NCBI GenBank assembly: GCA_947367845.1
Contig: CANBES010000008.1
Span: forward strand, 1-63,563
DNA: 63,563 nucleotides
Direction: 5' to 3'
DNA from: an uncultured Clostridium sp.
Lineage (GTDB): Bacteria; Bacillota; Clostridia; TANB77; CAG-508
Part shown: piece by piece, positions 63,171 through 63,563 of the stretch
Position numbering within the stretch: the first letter of the stretch is position 1
Layout of the letters: each line of letters opens with the position of its first letter
Made by a program: the position numbers and the translations under genes
Notes under the pieces: model-generated
The model's input: the letters and a program-made list of their open reading frames with translations, nothing else
What the model was told of the DNA's origin: nothing
The model's database searches: none

Positions 63171-63255
63171 TTTCTTTTCTCCTCCAATATTTATTTGATG
63201 TATTTCCGATTTATGCCAACTCCTAAAAGGAGATTATAAAGATTAATCATTTGTT

Positions 63256-63284
63256 ATTATATCTTATCTTTACATAAAATTCAA
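63256..63284 (-). promoter_or_regulatory. Sigma-A promoter of the 62337 gene
   Basis: TTGAAT (63284-63279), 17 bases, TATAAT (63261-63256). Confidence 0.75.
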
Positions 63285-63312
63285 GTGTTTTCTGTTTTTT
63301 GCCAAAAAAAAT

Positions 63313-63353
63313 CTCTATAAAACATTGAAACTTCAATATTTATAGAGTTTTTA
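63313..63353. terminator. Terminator hairpin at the window end
   Basis: CTCTATAAA/TTTATAGAG arms with T-runs on both strands, followed by a CTGGG/CCCAG hairpin (63358-63377). The stretch 63171-63563 has no gene I can support; past 63380 there is only AT-rich sequence with a TATTGCATTA doublet (about 63491-63515). Confidence 0.65.
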
Positions 63354-63563
63354 TTGGCTGGGCTGGTCAAAACCCAGTATTTTCAATGTATTTATATGAT
63401 TTTCAACATATTTCTTTTACAATGTTTTTCTATGTTTTATATTATACATTAAATTTCAAATTTATACAACCCATTTTCAAAAATACTTGTATTGCATTAT
63501 TTATTGCATTACTTTTTTAAAAAGGGAAATACACCATAGATAAAAATTTATTATTGCTTCGTA

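Noticed and set aside
63380..63563. Origin or attachment site at the window end from the TTGCATTA doublet
   Set aside because: Two short AT-rich copies are not enough; no DnaA-box set or integrase is visible.

Overview
The window comes from a low-GC (about 30% by eye), endospore-forming member of the Clostridia. The AT-rich codon use, strong AAGGAGG-type ribosome binding sites, TTGACA/TATAAT promoters and sporulation genes (spoIVB, spoVG with a sigma-H promoter, an alpha/beta SASP, ylbJ) all point that way. I cannot name a genus. Nearly every gene lies on the minus strand; the plus-strand exceptions are an HD hydrolase (1049), murC (7504), the SASP (23375) and the ylbJ / small protein / bioY group (36145-38085). 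I saw no tRNA, rRNA, CRISPR array, phage or insertion-sequence transposase.

Layout. 0.1-7.2 kb: a radical SAM protein, HD hydrolase, two unknowns, rimO, RNase G, pth, spoVG. 7.5-10.2 kb: murC and spoIVB. 10.2-22.1 kb: an unusual Tad-like pilus or secretion locus (CpaB-like SAF protein, two MinD-like proteins of which one lacks a P-loop, a membrane-anchored TadA/CpaF ATPase, a fused TadB-TadC protein, and a string of small pilin-like proteins starting MENA). 22.2-34.3 kb: HAD phosphatase, SASP, hpf, recO-yqzL-era, a glycosyltransferase, a WG-repeat protein, tgt-queA, pnp, rpsO. 34.5-38.1 kb: folA, thyA, ylbJ, bioY. 38.2-48.5 kb: a fatty-acid synthesis operon (birA-fabD-fabG-fabF-accB-fabZ-accC-accD-accA-fabI) behind an acyl-CoA ligase. 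48.7-53.9 kb: dprA, folD, a radical SAM/SPASM cluster with a 25-residue Cys peptide, Nudix. 53.9-63.2 kb: ligA, sortase, HIT, a short alaS, degenerate secF/secD, HD protein, membrane proteins.

The most striking signal is genetic-code level. Five conserved genes (murC, tadA, queA, ylbJ, accA) are each split by one extra base. In all five the extra base is a C directly before GG, so the zero frame reads a CGG codon exactly where skipping one C restores a conserved protein, always giving glycine (C|GGA four times, C|GGT once). Scanning all genes by hand I found roughly a hundred CGG trinucleotides out of frame but only six in frame: these five and one near the stop of an uncharacterised gene (2083-2086). 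CGG therefore behaves as a codon that is not used as sense and at which +1 frameshifting (or quadruplet reading of CGGN as Gly) would be required. A systematic sequence error is the main competing explanation.

A second window-wide signal is a family of about 25 short intergenic hairpins that share a GGGGACGG-like core but carry several different, internally complementary arm sequences. They often occur as head-to-head pairs and have supplied or altered the C termini of several proteins (RimO, BirA, YqzL, the 50578 protein).
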